DNA of 64,000 nt from JBCBTD01 sp039818825 (lineage in GTDB: Bacteria > Pseudomonadota > Alphaproteobacteria > Geminicoccales > Geminicoccaceae). A program made the translations under genes and the position numbers. The notes beneath the pieces were generated by a model, which saw only the letters and a list, made by a program, of their open reading frames with translations, searched no databases and was not told the DNA's origin. The stretch covers positions 1 to 64,000 of the forward strand of contig JBCBTD010000015.1 in the NCBI GenBank assembly GCA_039818825.1. Direction: 5' to 3'. Shown piece after piece: positions 39,513-48,417 of this stretch. Numbering within the stretch: position 1 is the first letter of the stretch; every line of letters starts with the position of its first letter.

Positions 39513-40151
39513 CTAACGACGCCGGCGACGTGCGACGGCCGCCAGGCCGATCAGCCCGGTCGCCAACAGCGGCAGGGCGGCCGGCAACGGAATGACCGCC
39601 GTCGGCACGCCGATCTCCAGCGTGATCGTCTCGCCGTTGACCAGTTTCGCGATCGCGGTCGTTCCGGGCGTGATCCCCAACTCAGCGAAGGTCTTGCCGA
39701 AGAAGGTCAGTGTGGCATTCAGCTCGGTCGAGCCGTCATAGCCCGGCGGCAGGACGAGTAGGCCCAACCCGGTGCCGAAGGGAAGACCCGTGCCATTGTC
39801 TCCCTGGACCAGCCCGCCACCGCCGAAGGTCGGCAGCCAAGTGTCGACGCCGAACAGGTACTGATCGATCTTGGCGTTTCCCACCGGATCGTTGGGGCCC
39901 AACACGAACGAGCCATTGGTCGTGCCGCCGGTGACGGTTGGCGCCACGAACCCGGTCGCGCCCTGAACACGGTTCGATGTTCCTAGGCCAGCGACGTTCA
40001 GGGACCCGCTGGTCCGGAAGACGACGTTGCCGTCTTCCTCGTTGGCCGTGACCATAACGGCTGCGTCAGCGCCGCTGAGCCCGATGACGAAGCAAACCGA
40101 TAGCAGTTGGAGAAAAGGAAGCGCCTTGGGCCACGCCGACCACGGTTTCAC
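39513..40151 (-). CDS. VPLPA-CTERM sorting domain-containing protein
   Basis: A 212-residue exported protein: signal peptide (LPFLQLLSVCFVIGLSGADA), a beta-rich Gly/Thr-rich body, and a C-terminal sorting tag with IPLPAALPLL, a membrane helix and an arginine tail. Such tags are handled by an exosortase and usually mark surface or exopolysaccharide-linked proteins. GTG 40151 follows GGGAGGA. No exosortase is in the window. Confidence 0.82.
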   Translation of the reverse strand: MKPWSAWPKALPFLQLLSVCFVIGLSGADAAVMVTANEEDGNVVFRTSGSLNVAGLGTSNRVQGATGFVAPTVTGGTTNGSFVLGPNDPVGNAKIDQYLFGVDTWLPTFGGGGLVQGDNGTGLPFGTGLGLLVLPPGYDGSTELNATLTFFGKTFAELGITPGTTAIAKLVNGETITLEIGVPTAVIPLPAALPLLATGLIGLAAVARRRRR

Positions 40152-40403
40152 TTTTTCTGATCCTCCCGAATGATCGAAGCTATGGCATGACGTCGGTACG
40201 GAGACAACGGTGACGCTCGTATTGGCCAGCCGCTCTTGCAGAGCCGTCCTATGAACGCATTGAGGCGCGGCCCTCGCCGAACACGGTTCGGGTCTCCCGT
40301 ACTGCCGTTCGGCCGGGCCCACCGGTATCGGACCGGTCGCCGGTTGCGTTCGCCGAGGCGTACCGACCGGCGGCGTTCAGTTCTGGGGCGCTTCGTACGG
40401 GGC

Positions 40404-41012
40404 TCACGAACGACGCCAATCGATGGCGATGGTGCAACCACGCCGGCCACCACGCTCCATCAGCCGCCCGTCCGCCTCGCTCCGTGGGCTGACCAAGACC
40501 TGGTACAAACGCGCGAAGGTCCCGGCGTAGTAGGCGACGAGCGACGGTGCGGCATCGCCCAAGCGCATGATCGGGCCGCCCTCGATGGCGAGCCGCGCCG
40601 GCGCCCGCCGCTGGACGACGAACGCGCCGCTGCCGGCGAAGGTCCACGCATGGCGACCGATGGCGGCCAGCAGGCACGCGCTGGAGGCTGCCGGCGGGAG
40701 CACCCGCAAGACCGATTGGGCTGGTCGAGGGATGCGATTGGCGAGCAGATAGTCGCCGGTTCGGCGCCCCGCGTCATCGGCGATGGCGACCGCGACCGTT
40801 GCGCCGCATTCGGCCCATACCGCCCTGTGCAGGGCTTCGACCTCGCGCTCCTCGACCATCGCCTCGGGGCGTTCGGCGACGTAGGCGCCGAGCCCGGCTC
40901 GCTCGGCGACCCGGCGAAGGACCACGTCGTCGGTCGAGCTGCGGAGCGCCTCGAACATCCGGGTGACCGCATTGGGCCCGATGCGCGACTGCCCGGACGG
41001 CTCGCCAATCAT
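40404..41012 (-). CDS. bchJ: Bacteriochlorophyll biosynthesis protein BchJ
   Basis: A 202-residue V4R-type protein; DYLLANRIPRPAQSVLRVLPP and AAIGRHAWTFAGSG are BchJ hallmarks. It was first described as a divinyl (4-/8-vinyl) reductase, but later work on other enzymes leaves its exact role open, possibly substrate handling. Last gene of the long minus-strand photosynthesis array, 54 bases after bchE. Confidence 0.88.
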   Translation of the reverse strand: MIGEPSGQSRIGPNAVTRMFEALRSSTDDVVLRRVAERAGLGAYVAERPEAMVEEREVEALHRAVWAECGATVAVAIADDAGRRTGDYLLANRIPRPAQSVLRVLPPAASSACLLAAIGRHAWTFAGSGAFVVQRRAPARLAIEGGPIMRLGDAAPSLVAYYAGTFARLYQVLVSPRSEADGRLMERGGRRGCTIAIDWRRS

Positions 41013-41066
41013 GCCGAACCGGGGAGCGAAGGCGAGCCATCGTCGGCCGGCGGCCGGCGGGGCGGC

Positions 41067-42704
41067 TCAGTCGGAGCCGACTGCCATCTCCTTTTCGCGC
41101 GAAGCGCTGACCCGCTGGTGCCGGCCATAGTCCGGGTTGTGGCCGCCGCATGCCAGCACCGCTTCCGTTCCGCGAGAATCGACGTCCGCGCTCAACTCCG
41201 GCCGGTCACGTTTGAGCGCCGCGATCTGCTCGGCGTCGAGCACCTTGCTCTCGTCGAAGCCCAGGTCGACCTCAGCGGACAGACCATTCATCTTCAGCCG
41301 CTCGAGGTCATAGAATTTCTTCGTCCAGGTCGTCTTCAAGAACGCCTTCAGACAACCCAACATGTACTTGCGTTTGTAGCGATCGCGGATCCATGGGTAG
41401 GACAAGAACGACTTGAGCATGTAGAAGCGGGCATAGTTGCGCAGGACACCCTTCAGCACCTGCTCGCGGCTCATGGTTTGCGGCTGGATGATCGGTGTCA
41501 CGAAGTTGTACTTGGCATAGTCCCGCACCTCGACCTTGTCGCCAAGCTCTTCGAATAGCTCGGCAAACGGCCACGGTGTGTACATGTTCCAGTTGGCCAT
41601 GTCGGGTGCCCAATCCTGGGCGAGCTTGTAGGTCTCCTCGATGGTCTCGGGGGTCTCGTTCTCCAGGCCCATGATGAACTGCGCCTCGGCAACCATGCCG
41701 GCGTCTTTCAGGAGCTTGATCGCCAACTTGTTCTGTTCGACCGTCGTCTCCTTGCGGAAACGATCCAGGTTGAGCTGAGCGGCCGCCTCGGTGCCGAGCG
41801 ACACGTGGACCAAGCCGGCCTCGCGATAGAAGGGAAGCAGATCACGGTCGCGGAGGATGTCGGTGACCCGAGTGTTGATCCCCCACGTCACCGGCAGCTT
41901 GCGCGCGATCAGCTCCTCGCACAGGGCGATGAACTTCTTGCGATTGATCGTCGGCTCTTCGTCGGCGAGGATGAAGAAACCGACGTCATGCTGCCGCACC
42001 AATACCTCGATCTCATCCACGAACTTCTTCGGATCGCGGGTCCGATAACGCCGCCAGAACTTCCATTGCGAGCAGAACCGGCAAGTGAAGGGGCAGCCAC
42101 GGGCGAAGTTCGGGACGGCGACGCGGACGTTGAGCGGGACGTAGATGTACTTGTCCCACTCGAGCAACGACCAGTCCGGCGTCAGTGTGTCCAGGTCCTT
42201 GATGACCGGATGCGCCGGCGTTGCCACCAGCTGATCGTCTTCCAAGAACGCCAAGCCGCGGATCTCGCGGCGGCGCTCCAGATGCGTGCCGTCCTGGATC
42301 GCCTCCAGAAGGGCGACGACGATCTCCTCGCCCTCGCCGCGAACGATGTAGTCGATGGTCGGCGATTCGCTCAGCACCTGACTGTACATGAACGTGGGAT
42401 GGATGCCGCCTAGCACGGTGATTGCGTTCGGCATCTCACGCTTGGCGATCTCCAAGGTCGATTGCGCCTTGTAGATCATCGGCGTGATCGCCGTCGCCAT
42501 CACGACGTCCGGCTTGTTGGTGCGAATGATCTCGGCAAGGCGTTCGTCGTCGATGTCGTTGGTCATCGCGTCGACGAAGCGGATGTTCGTGATGCCGGCC
42601 GACTTCAGAGCGCCGCCGATGTAAGCCACCCAGCCCGGAGGCCAATTGCCTGCGATCTCGGCGCCGCCGCAGTGGTAGTTGGGCTGGATCATGAGAACAC
42701 GCAT
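41067..42704 (-). CDS. bchE: Anaerobic Mg-protoporphyrin IX monomethyl ester cyclase
   Basis: A 545-residue radical-SAM enzyme that closes ring E using water-derived oxygen under low oxygen. The N-terminal cobalamin-binding-type domain is followed by the iron-sulfur motif CPFTCRFC (Cys204, 208, 211). An aerobic cyclase gene (acsF) lies nearby, so the organism can carry out this step with or without oxygen. Located directly after puhE on the same strand. Confidence 0.95.
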   Translation of the reverse strand: MRVLMIQPNYHCGGAEIAGNWPPGWVAYIGGALKSAGITNIRFVDAMTNDIDDERLAEIIRTNKPDVVMATAITPMIYKAQSTLEIAKREMPNAITVLGGIHPTFMYSQVLSESPTIDYIVRGEGEEIVVALLEAIQDGTHLERRREIRGLAFLEDDQLVATPAHPVIKDLDTLTPDWSLLEWDKYIYVPLNVRVAVPNFARGCPFTCRFCSQWKFWRRYRTRDPKKFVDEIEVLVRQHDVGFFILADEEPTINRKKFIALCEELIARKLPVTWGINTRVTDILRDRDLLPFYREAGLVHVSLGTEAAAQLNLDRFRKETTVEQNKLAIKLLKDAGMVAEAQFIMGLENETPETIEETYKLAQDWAPDMANWNMYTPWPFAELFEELGDKVEVRDYAKYNFVTPIIQPQTMSREQVLKGVLRNYARFYMLKSFLSYPWIRDRYKRKYMLGCLKAFLKTTWTKKFYDLERLKMNGLSAEVDLGFDESKVLDAEQIAALKRDRPELSADVDSRGTEAVLACGGHNPDYGRHQRVSASREKEMAVGSD

Positions 42705-42717
42705 GCGACGCCCCCAT

Positions 42718-43623
42718 CTACTGGAGTGGCTTGATCCGTGAGGCTAACCCGGGGGAGCCTAGGTCCCCATGACGTGGATCAACGCCAATCGATCCGGCCG
42801 TTGTCGTTAAGGCTTGCCCGGGCAGGAGCGGCGGGAGTCCGGTTGCCTCGTCGGCTGCGGCCGCAGGATCCGGCTTCAGCGCCCAACGCCACAAAGCGGC
42901 ATCGGGGATGGGCAGGACCAAAAACCAGTGCTCCAGCACCGCCAAGGCGAGCAGCGTTCCGACCAACGCCAAGCCAGCGGTGCCGAACGGTCCGGGATCG
43001 AGGGCCACGGCATGGACGACCATGGCACCGGCGACGACCGTCGCAGCGGTCACCGACAACGGAAAGAACGCATTCAGCGGCGCCTTCCGGAAGTAGCTCT
43101 TCAAGAAGTCGAGCTGGGGCGGGAGGAACTCCTCGTTGAGGTTCGGCACCCCCCAGAACACGTTGAGTTTGGCGCTCAACCGCATCAGCCAGAGGACGAC
43201 GAACGTCCACATCGCCACTTGATTGGGCGACGAGACCGTCGCCGCGAACAGTGCTGCGGCGGTCAGAAAGATAGCCAGTTCATGATAGAGAATGGTCGCC
43301 GTGGCCTCGCGAAAGCGCCGCCAACCGGTCGTACCGGGCGTCAGCGGCGTCCGCCGCGGGCCAGCCATGATGCCGGTCAGGAACGCAAGCTCGTGCCAAC
43401 CCCAAAGCACGATGCCGGCGGTGAACGCTGCGTAGGCGCCCGCGACCGTCGGCTCGTCACGGCTCACCAACACACCGTGGAACGCCATGATCGCCAGGAC
43501 GGTGGCGATGGCCAGGCTCCAGCGGTGGGTTGCCTGCGGCCAACTGATCACGACCAGGATCGCGCCGGTGCTGAACCACCAGACGAACAAAGCGAAGAGC
43601 AGGGGCAGGCCGAAATCGACCAC
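42718..43623 (-). CDS. puhE: Photosynthetic complex assembly protein PuhE
   Basis: A ~300-residue polytopic membrane protein of the PuhE (DUF3623) family; VWWFSTGAILVVISWP at the start and WGVPNLNEEFLPPQLDFLKS in the middle are diagnostic. It modulates bacteriochlorophyll production and reaction-centre assembly. GTG 43623 fits an AGGA site best; the adjacent TTG at 43626 is possible. Confidence 0.92.
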   Translation of the reverse strand: MVDFGLPLLFALFVWWFSTGAILVVISWPQATHRWSLAIATVLAIMAFHGVLVSRDEPTVAGAYAAFTAGIVLWGWHELAFLTGIMAGPRRTPLTPGTTGWRRFREATATILYHELAIFLTAAALFAATVSSPNQVAMWTFVVLWLMRLSAKLNVFWGVPNLNEEFLPPQLDFLKSYFRKAPLNAFFPLSVTAATVVAGAMVVHAVALDPGPFGTAGLALVGTLLALAVLEHWFLVLPIPDAALWRWALKPDPAAAADEATGLPPLLPGQALTTTAGSIGVDPRHGDLGSPGLASRIKPLQ

Positions 43624-43638
43624 CAAGCGTCGTCCTGT

Positions 43639-44700
43639 CTACCAGACCGGCTGCAAGCGAACCTGCGCCGGCAGCTCGTTGCGTTTCGGCCGACGGAGGA
43701 ACAGGCGAAGCAACGTCACGCCGGCGCGAGCGCTGTACGCCATCTTCTTCACCCACCCGACGGCGCCACCTTGGGCCTCGGCAGCGACGATGCCGGCGTT
43801 GAAGGTGATCAAACGGTCGAGCCCCGCACGGAACGCCGGTGCCTCCAGATCGAGCGACACCGGGAACACCTGGTGCATGATCTCGGTGGTGATGCGGAAA
43901 ACCTCGAAATCGTACTCGGTCGGATCGACGCCGAGGCCTTCGTGGAACGCCGGCCGCGCATGGTCCCGTACGTACATCGTCGCGAACACCGCCAGGACGA
44001 AGAAGCGGATCCACAGCTTGTTGAAGCCCTGCAACATCGACGGGTTGGCACGCATCAGCAAAGCGAACGCTTCACCGTGCCGGAACTCGTCGTTGCACCA
44101 CTCCTCGAACCACTTGAAGATCGGATGGAACCGATGGTCTGGGTTGCGCTCAAGGTGACGGTAAATCGTGATGTAACGAGCGTAGCCGATTTTTTCCGAG
44201 AGGTATGTCGCGTAAAAAATGAACTTGGGTGAAAAGTACGTATATTGCTTCGCCTTCGTCAAAAAACCAAGATCGACGCCAACGCTGAAATCCTTCAAGG
44301 TTTCGTTGATGAAACCAGCATGCCTAGCCTCGTCGCGACTCATGTAAGTGAAAAGCTCGCGAAGCGCCTCGTTTTTGATCTTCTTTTTGATTTCTGCGTA
44401 GAGCACGCAGCCGGAAAACTCTGCGGTGACGGAGCTGACCAAGAAGTCCAGAAACTCGCGGCGTAGCTCCGGTGGAAGCTCGGCCAGATCGTCGAACTCG
44501 GGTGTCCTGACGAAGTGACCCTTGTTGGGGTCGCTCCGCATCTCCGCGATCAGGGCATCCCAATCCGACTGCACGGCATCAACCGCCATGCTGTCCAGCG
44601 CCTTGATGTCGGTCGTGTAGAAGCGCGGGCTGAGGAGTGTGCTCTCCTGAGCTTGGCGGGTGGTCTCGTTGGGCACAGCCGCCTCGGACACGTGGCTCAT
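43639..44700 (-). CDS. acsF: Aerobic Mg-protoporphyrin IX monomethyl ester oxidative cyclase
   Basis: A 353-residue membrane-associated di-iron enzyme that forms the isocyclic ring E with oxygen. Iron-ligand segments EFSGCVLYAEI, SRDEARHAGF and CNDEFRHGEAF are intact. The start overlaps the preceding small gene (ATGA). Presence of acsF indicates pigment synthesis in air. Confidence 0.96.
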   Translation of the reverse strand: MSHVSEAAVPNETTRQAQESTLLSPRFYTTDIKALDSMAVDAVQSDWDALIAEMRSDPNKGHFVRTPEFDDLAELPPELRREFLDFLVSSVTAEFSGCVLYAEIKKKIKNEALRELFTYMSRDEARHAGFINETLKDFSVGVDLGFLTKAKQYTYFSPKFIFYATYLSEKIGYARYITIYRHLERNPDHRFHPIFKWFEEWCNDEFRHGEAFALLMRANPSMLQGFNKLWIRFFVLAVFATMYVRDHARPAFHEGLGVDPTEYDFEVFRITTEIMHQVFPVSLDLEAPAFRAGLDRLITFNAGIVAAEAQGGAVGWVKKMAYSARAGVTLLRLFLRRPKRNELPAQVRLQPVW

Positions 44701-45002
44701 AGTCTCCTCCCCGACGTGAAGCTGAATTCGAGCAGCTCCATGAATTCGAACCCGCCCGTCAGCCGCGTCCAGAGTTCCTCGGCTCGGGTCGCGCGGACGA
44801 CGGTCGCTCGTCTTTGCAGCACTGCCCGTTCGCCGAACGGCACCTCGATCGGCTCGCCGAGGACGATCACCTCGTCGCCGGGCCCGATCACCGGATCGCC
44901 TCGGAGTTCGACGTGCGCGTGCAAGCTCTCGTGGGTGTGCTCCACCTCGACGGTGCAGGGCACCTCGAAGCGGACTTTGCGAAACCAGGATGGCGCAGTC
45001 AC
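44697..45002 (-). CDS. Conserved small photosynthesis-cluster protein (101 aa)
   Basis: A 101-residue soluble protein beginning at GTG 45002, with overlapping junctions to both puhC and acsF. Similar small genes occupy this exact place in many alphaproteobacterial photosynthesis clusters. No catalytic motif can be seen; the sequence is beta-rich. Tight coupling to acsF suggests a role in the cyclase reaction or complex assembly, which is inference. Confidence 0.78.
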   Translation of the reverse strand: MTAPSWFRKVRFEVPCTVEVEHTHESLHAHVELRGDPVIGPGDEVIVLGEPIEVPFGERAVLQRRATVVRATRAEELWTRLTGGFEFMELLEFSFTSGRRL

Positions 45003-45469
45003 GGCGCCTGCACCTCGGCGGTCAACAGCGCCATGAAGGAGGCCGTGTTGGTGGCGCCGAACGGCCCTGCGATTTCGACGACCTCACCGCTGGCAGGATC
45101 GGCGAAGGTCAACCGCCCGTCGTCCCACGCCGTCAGTCGGAAGGGCTCGTCGGCACCCACGCCCATCAGCTTGCGCGTGCGGGCGATGCCGCGAACCACC
45201 CCGCGGACGAAGCCGTCGCCAGCACCTGGTTCCAGGACGGTGACGACGCCCTCCGACGGCCACTCCCGCACGACGATGCCGCCGTCCGGACGATCGTCGA
45301 AGCGGAGCTCACGGACCATGACGGGTTCTGCGACCGGTGCGGCGCGGCGCTCGATCACCCCAACCTTCGCCATGACCACCGCCGCCAGGGCCGCAGCGAT
45401 CATCAGCCCGACGACGACGAGCGCCTTCACCGGGAACAGGGGCGGTCGAGGACGGACGGTCGTCGACAC
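44999..45469 (-). CDS. puhC: Photosynthetic complex assembly protein PuhC
   Basis: A 156-residue protein with one N-terminal membrane helix (VKALVVVGLMIAAALAAVVM) and a periplasmic domain (DDRPDGGIVVREWP, GDGFVRGVVRGIARTRK) typical of PuhC, which helps organise the light-harvesting/reaction-centre core. GTG 45469 follows GGGAGG. Confidence 0.9.
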   Translation of the reverse strand: MSTTVRPRPPLFPVKALVVVGLMIAAALAAVVMAKVGVIERRAAPVAEPVMVRELRFDDRPDGGIVVREWPSEGVVTVLEPGAGDGFVRGVVRGIARTRKLMGVGADEPFRLTAWDDGRLTFADPASGEVVEIAGPFGATNTASFMALLTAEVQAP

Positions 45470-45493
45470 GGGCGATGGCCTCCCTCGCGGTCG

Positions 45494-46177
45494 TCAACGG
45501 CTGCCAGCAGGCGCCAGTCCAGTTCCGTCGAGCGGCGCGACACGAACCGATGCGCGGGCCGCACCAGCTCGGTCGGCGGCGGCATCCGCGCTCGCCACAC
45601 CGTGGAAGGCGCTCAGCGCGTCCCCCAACACGCCCGTCGCCTTCTCGACGTCCGGCACCACCCGCAACATGGGCTGCGGCCTGGAGAAATGCCAGCGGCG
45701 CACGTTTGGCCATAGGTTCAAGTAAGCGACCTGATCCTTGCCCGTGATCGCCAGCGAGACGTCGCCGACGCCCCCTCCGTAGCGACGGACCGCTGCGTCG
45801 CCGATCACCTTGAACGGCAGGTTGGTCGTGATCGGCATGGCGACCCCGGACCGGATCACGACGCGCCGGTTGGTGACGGTGTAGAGCGTGCTGCGCGCAT
45901 AGGCGTAGGCCAAGGTCAGCAGGATGCCGGTGGCCAGCAGCGGCAGCGGCAGCAACCACACGGTCAACACCAGCGTCTCGTGGACGGTGTAGCCCTGGTC
46001 GATCGCCGCCCAGGCGTTCCAGGCGAGCAGCACCGCGAGATAGACCGCGACCTTGTTGACGTGGAAGGCGCGACGGGCAAGGGAGCGCCAGTTCGGCGCG
46101 CCCTGCCAGAGAATCCGTTCCCCGGCCGGGAGCCGCTCGGGCAAGCCGGGGACCGGTTCCCACTCGTGCTCGCGCAT
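45494..46177 (-). CDS. puhB: Photosynthetic complex assembly protein PuhB
   Basis: A 227-residue membrane protein with two helices and a bacterial PH domain: PERLPAGERILWQGAPNW at the start and TVTNRRVVIRSGVAMPI inside are diagnostic. PuhB aids reaction-centre assembly. It starts 5 bases after puhA. Confidence 0.92.
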   Translation of the reverse strand: MREHEWEPVPGLPERLPAGERILWQGAPNWRSLARRAFHVNKVAVYLAVLLAWNAWAAIDQGYTVHETLVLTVWLLPLPLLATGILLTLAYAYARSTLYTVTNRRVVIRSGVAMPITTNLPFKVIGDAAVRRYGGGVGDVSLAITGKDQVAYLNLWPNVRRWHFSRPQPMLRVVPDVEKATGVLGDALSAFHGVASADAAADRAGAARASVRVAPLDGTGLAPAGSR

Positions 46178-46182
46178 GGCGG

Positions 46183-46956
46183 TCAGCCCGCCGCCGCCGA
46201 GGCCGTGTCGGCGTACATGGCCCCACCCGCGAAGTAGGCCGAGATCTTGTCCTCTTCGAGTTTGGTCACGACGTCCCGCTTGGCCAGCCCAGGCACCAGT
46301 TTGTACTGAGAGGCGTTGATCGCCGGCACGCCGATGGAGCGGGCGTAGCCGTTGATGAAGGTGAAGTTGATCGGCACCAGCACGCTTCGCGCCGGGGCGA
46401 TGCTCGCGTCGACGTCGACCTCCAGGTACCGGATCAGCGCTTCGGCGATGTCGACCCAGGCATCCTTCACCGTGCCGACGACGACACCATCGCGCGAGAT
46501 CACCACCATCCCCCGCGGATCGTCGTCGCCCTCTGCAATGAAGTAGCTTGGAATGGCACGCAACGGCTGGATCTTCGGCTTGCCCTCGAAGTTCGTTTCA
46601 GGGACGTCCTCGCGTTCGGCGTAGGCTGCCGGTCCCACGCCATCGACCAGCGGATTGCCCGTCGGCTCGAGAGCTGCGCCCTCGAAGGTCGCAACCGGGA
46701 CCGCCTTCACCTCGCGATCGTCCGGTACGTAGTCGGGCGCCAGTTTGATCTTGCCGCCGTCCAGATGATACGCTTTCGGTTGCGGGACGGTCGGCACCAC
46801 GATCGAGAGAAAGTCTCCTTCGAGTGGCTCCTTTTCGTAACCTTCGCGCTGATCTTCCCGGCGCAAGTAGTAGATCAAGCCGGCGAAGAACGCCCAAAAC
46901 AAGTACAGCACGACGAGTGCCACGTCGATGTGGGCAGTGATGGCGCCGGTGGGCAT
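46183..46956 (-). CDS. puhA: Photosynthetic reaction centre H subunit
   Basis: A 257-residue H subunit: one N-terminal membrane helix (VALVVLYLFWAFFAGLIYYL) followed by RREDQREGYEKEPLEGD and a cytoplasmic beta domain. It caps the L/M core and controls proton delivery to the secondary quinone. Lies 24 bases after lhaA. Confidence 0.95.
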   Translation of the reverse strand: MPTGAITAHIDVALVVLYLFWAFFAGLIYYLRREDQREGYEKEPLEGDFLSIVVPTVPQPKAYHLDGGKIKLAPDYVPDDREVKAVPVATFEGAALEPTGNPLVDGVGPAAYAEREDVPETNFEGKPKIQPLRAIPSYFIAEGDDDPRGMVVISRDGVVVGTVKDAWVDIAEALIRYLEVDVDASIAPARSVLVPINFTFINGYARSIGVPAINASQYKLVPGLAKRDVVTKLEEDKISAYFAGGAMYADTASAAAG

Positions 46957-46980
46957 TGTCCGATCTCCTCCAGCAAGGGG

Positions 46981-48417
46981 TCAGGCCGGAAACTCGTCGA
47001 GGCCAAACCCCGTTTTCGGTCGCATTTCCGTACCGTGCGCCGGACGCACCAACGGCCCGATCGCGACCAGGGTCAAGAACAGTAGGAAGATTTCCAGGTG
47101 GTAGACGACGGCGTAGCCGGTGGCCGGCTGGTCCAAGGCAACACCGAGCACGCCGCTCTCGGCGAGCGTGCGCACGGCGTCGTTGACGATTCCGCCGATG
47201 GCAATGGCGAGGCCGGCCGAGGTTGCTTGCACGGCACCCCAGGCACCCAGCGCCAAGCCGCTGCCGCCTTCGCGGCCGATCGCCATGGCCGCGGTCAACG
47301 TCGCCACTGCGAAGAGCCCGCCGCCGCAGCCGATCAAACAGGCGCCGACCCGGAACAACAGTGCCGACTCCAGCGGTGCAGCGAACACCACCGCCGAGAA
47401 AGCGGTTACGCCGACGAGCGCGCCGATCGCGGCGAGCCGGAACGGGTTCGCCCCTCGGGTTAGGAACCGCGCCGCGATGGCGAAGCCGACCAGGGCGCCG
47501 GCGGCCTGGATGGCGGTCAACGTGCTCGTCGCGCTCACGACCAACCCGAGGATCTCGCCGCCATAGGGCTCCAACAGGATGTCCTGCATGCCGAACGCCG
47601 CGGTGCCGAGCCCGACGACCACGAGCAAGCGGGCAGTGCGGCCGCCCTCACCGATGGTCGTCCAAGCTTCCGCAAAGGTCGGCCGGTGGCGCTCGGGTGC
47701 GGTGATCTCCGGATTGCGAGCCTCCTGCTTCCAGAGCGCGATCAGGTTCAACACCAGGGTGACCACAGCGGCACCCTGAACCACCTCGATCAGCCGCACC
47801 TTGCTGAAATCCGCCAACAACAGGCCCAAGACCGAGGCGCTGACCACCAAGCCGACCAGCAGCATCACGTAGAGCAGTGCCACGACCTTCGGCCGCGCCT
47901 CCGCCGGCGCGATGTCGGTTGCGAGGGCGAGGCCGGCCGTCTGCGTCACGTGCAAGCCGGCACCGACCAGGAGGAAGGCCAAACCAGCCCCGAGATACCC
48001 GAAGAAGGCCGGGCCGTGGCTGTCGCCGGAGAGGACGATCAGCGCGAACGGCATGATCGCCAAGCCGCCGAACTGCAACAGCGTACCCATCCAGATGTAG
48101 GGCACCCGACGCCAGCCAAGCTTCGAGCGGTGGTTGTCCGAACGAAACCCGATGAGCGCACGGAACGGCGCGAACAGCAGAGGCAGCGCCACCATGACCG
48201 CTACGAGCGAACTCGGCGTCCCGAGTTCGACGATCATGACACGATTGAGCGTACCGGTGAGCAGGGCGACGGCCAGGCCGACCGAGATCTGGAACAGCGA
48301 GAGGCGCAACAGCCGCGACAACGGCAACTGCTCGGTTGCGGCGTCCGCAAACGGCAGCAGCCGGGCGATCAACAGCGCCAGCCCGTGCGGTTCGCTCGAG
48401 GGGCGCAGTTCGTTCAT
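46981..48417 (-). CDS. lhaA: Light-harvesting complex I assembly factor LhaA
   Basis: A 478-residue, 12-helix protein of the BCD/PucC family of the MFS superfamily. LTGTLNRVMIVELG, FRALIGFRSDNH and QDILLEPYGGEILGL are diagnostic. LhaA assists insertion of pigments or LH1 polypeptides into the membrane. ATG 48417 overlaps the bchM stop (ATGA). Confidence 0.93.
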   Translation of the reverse strand: MNELRPSSEPHGLALLIARLLPFADAATEQLPLSRLLRLSLFQISVGLAVALLTGTLNRVMIVELGTPSSLVAVMVALPLLFAPFRALIGFRSDNHRSKLGWRRVPYIWMGTLLQFGGLAIMPFALIVLSGDSHGPAFFGYLGAGLAFLLVGAGLHVTQTAGLALATDIAPAEARPKVVALLYVMLLVGLVVSASVLGLLLADFSKVRLIEVVQGAAVVTLVLNLIALWKQEARNPEITAPERHRPTFAEAWTTIGEGGRTARLLVVVGLGTAAFGMQDILLEPYGGEILGLVVSATSTLTAIQAAGALVGFAIAARFLTRGANPFRLAAIGALVGVTAFSAVVFAAPLESALLFRVGACLIGCGGGLFAVATLTAAMAIGREGGSGLALGAWGAVQATSAGLAIAIGGIVNDAVRTLAESGVLGVALDQPATGYAVVYHLEIFLLFLTLVAIGPLVRPAHGTEMRPKTGFGLDEFPA

